Shown here one piece after another: positions 63,951 through 64,000 of a DNA stretch of 64,000 nt. The position numbers and the translations under genes were made by a program. The stretch is from contig JACCKY010000020.1 in the NCBI GenBank assembly GCA_014236755.1, positions 1-64,000 on the forward strand, written 5' to 3'. The notes beneath the pieces were generated by a model. The model saw only the letters and a list, made by a program, of their open reading frames with translations. It searched no databases and had not been told where the DNA came from. Each line of letters starts with the position of its first letter. The stretch's first letter is position 1. Source of the DNA: Candidatus Petromonas tenebris. GTDB lineage: Bacteria > Bacillota > Clostridia > Peptostreptococcales > Caminicellaceae.

Positions 63951-64000
63951 ATGGGTAAAAAGATTTTTGGGATAGATATAAATGATCTTATTTTTTTAGG
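63951..64000 (+). CDS. Start of an unidentified gene (partial)
   Basis: ATG with GATGGAGG upstream. The visible 16 residues, MGKKIFGIDINDLIFL, cannot be assigned. The gene runs off the window. Confidence 0.5.
   Translation, partial: MGKKIFGIDINDLIFL

Overview
The window looks like chromosome from a low-GC, spore-forming, anaerobic Clostridia-type Firmicute. It carries sporulation genes (spoIID, a bofC-like gene, a yunB remnant), strong AGGAGG-type ribosome-binding sites, a SCIFF/ranthipeptide locus and a complete Stickland-type ornithine pathway. Together these suggest an amino-acid fermenter of the Tissierellales/Peptostreptococcales kind. The genus cannot be fixed from the sequence alone.

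Region 1-8200 is accessory and worn. It holds the left end of an IS66-type element, a small hypothetical gene, a degenerate microrepeat block, a YdjM-like membrane protein, and a damage-response operon with a clear SOS box whose lexA-like gene and Y-family polymerase gene are both broken. It also holds an orphan GltD-like flavoprotein and IS1380- and IS4-type transposase remnants.

Region 8200-14800 is a biotin locus: bioF-bioH-bioC-bioD-bioA on the + strand and acpP-fabF divergently on the - strand. One BirA-type palindrome overlaps the -35 boxes of both divergent promoters, so the acpP-fabF pair probably belongs to the biotin regulon. No bioB is present in the window.

Region 14800-24000 is mixed housekeeping: hflX, a HEAT-repeat protein, DUF3189, yigZ, a CoA-binding protein, two half-size TauE proteins, cysK, nadE, a YebC-type regulator and DUF5658.

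Region 24000-53100 is a long conserved block. Its order (bofC-like, ruvAB, spoIID, queA, tgt, yajC, TIGR04086, SCIFF and its maturase, gamma-carbonic anhydrase, secD, secF, recJ, apt, relA, dtd, MBL, hemZ, T-box-hisS-aspS) resembles the Bacillus/Clostridium order. A csoR-type repressor, an rseC-like gene and glyA follow. secD is frame-broken.

Region 53100-62650 is the ornithine fermentation locus. A sigma-54 activator, two tandem dyads and a -24/-12 promoter precede ord-ortA-ortB-oraS-oraE-mutL/glmL, and a separate ornithine racemase gene follows a terminator. The enzymes convert L-ornithine to D-ornithine, then through 2,4-diaminopentanoate to acetyl-CoA and alanine.

A roughly 178-bp structured repeat with imperfect terminal inverted repeats occurs four times (two full, two truncated). 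Its central stem shows compensatory changes. It is the best candidate here for an undescribed element. The last 1 kb holds a cysteine-rich DUF4489-type protein with a shift in a T9 run, and the start of another gene.
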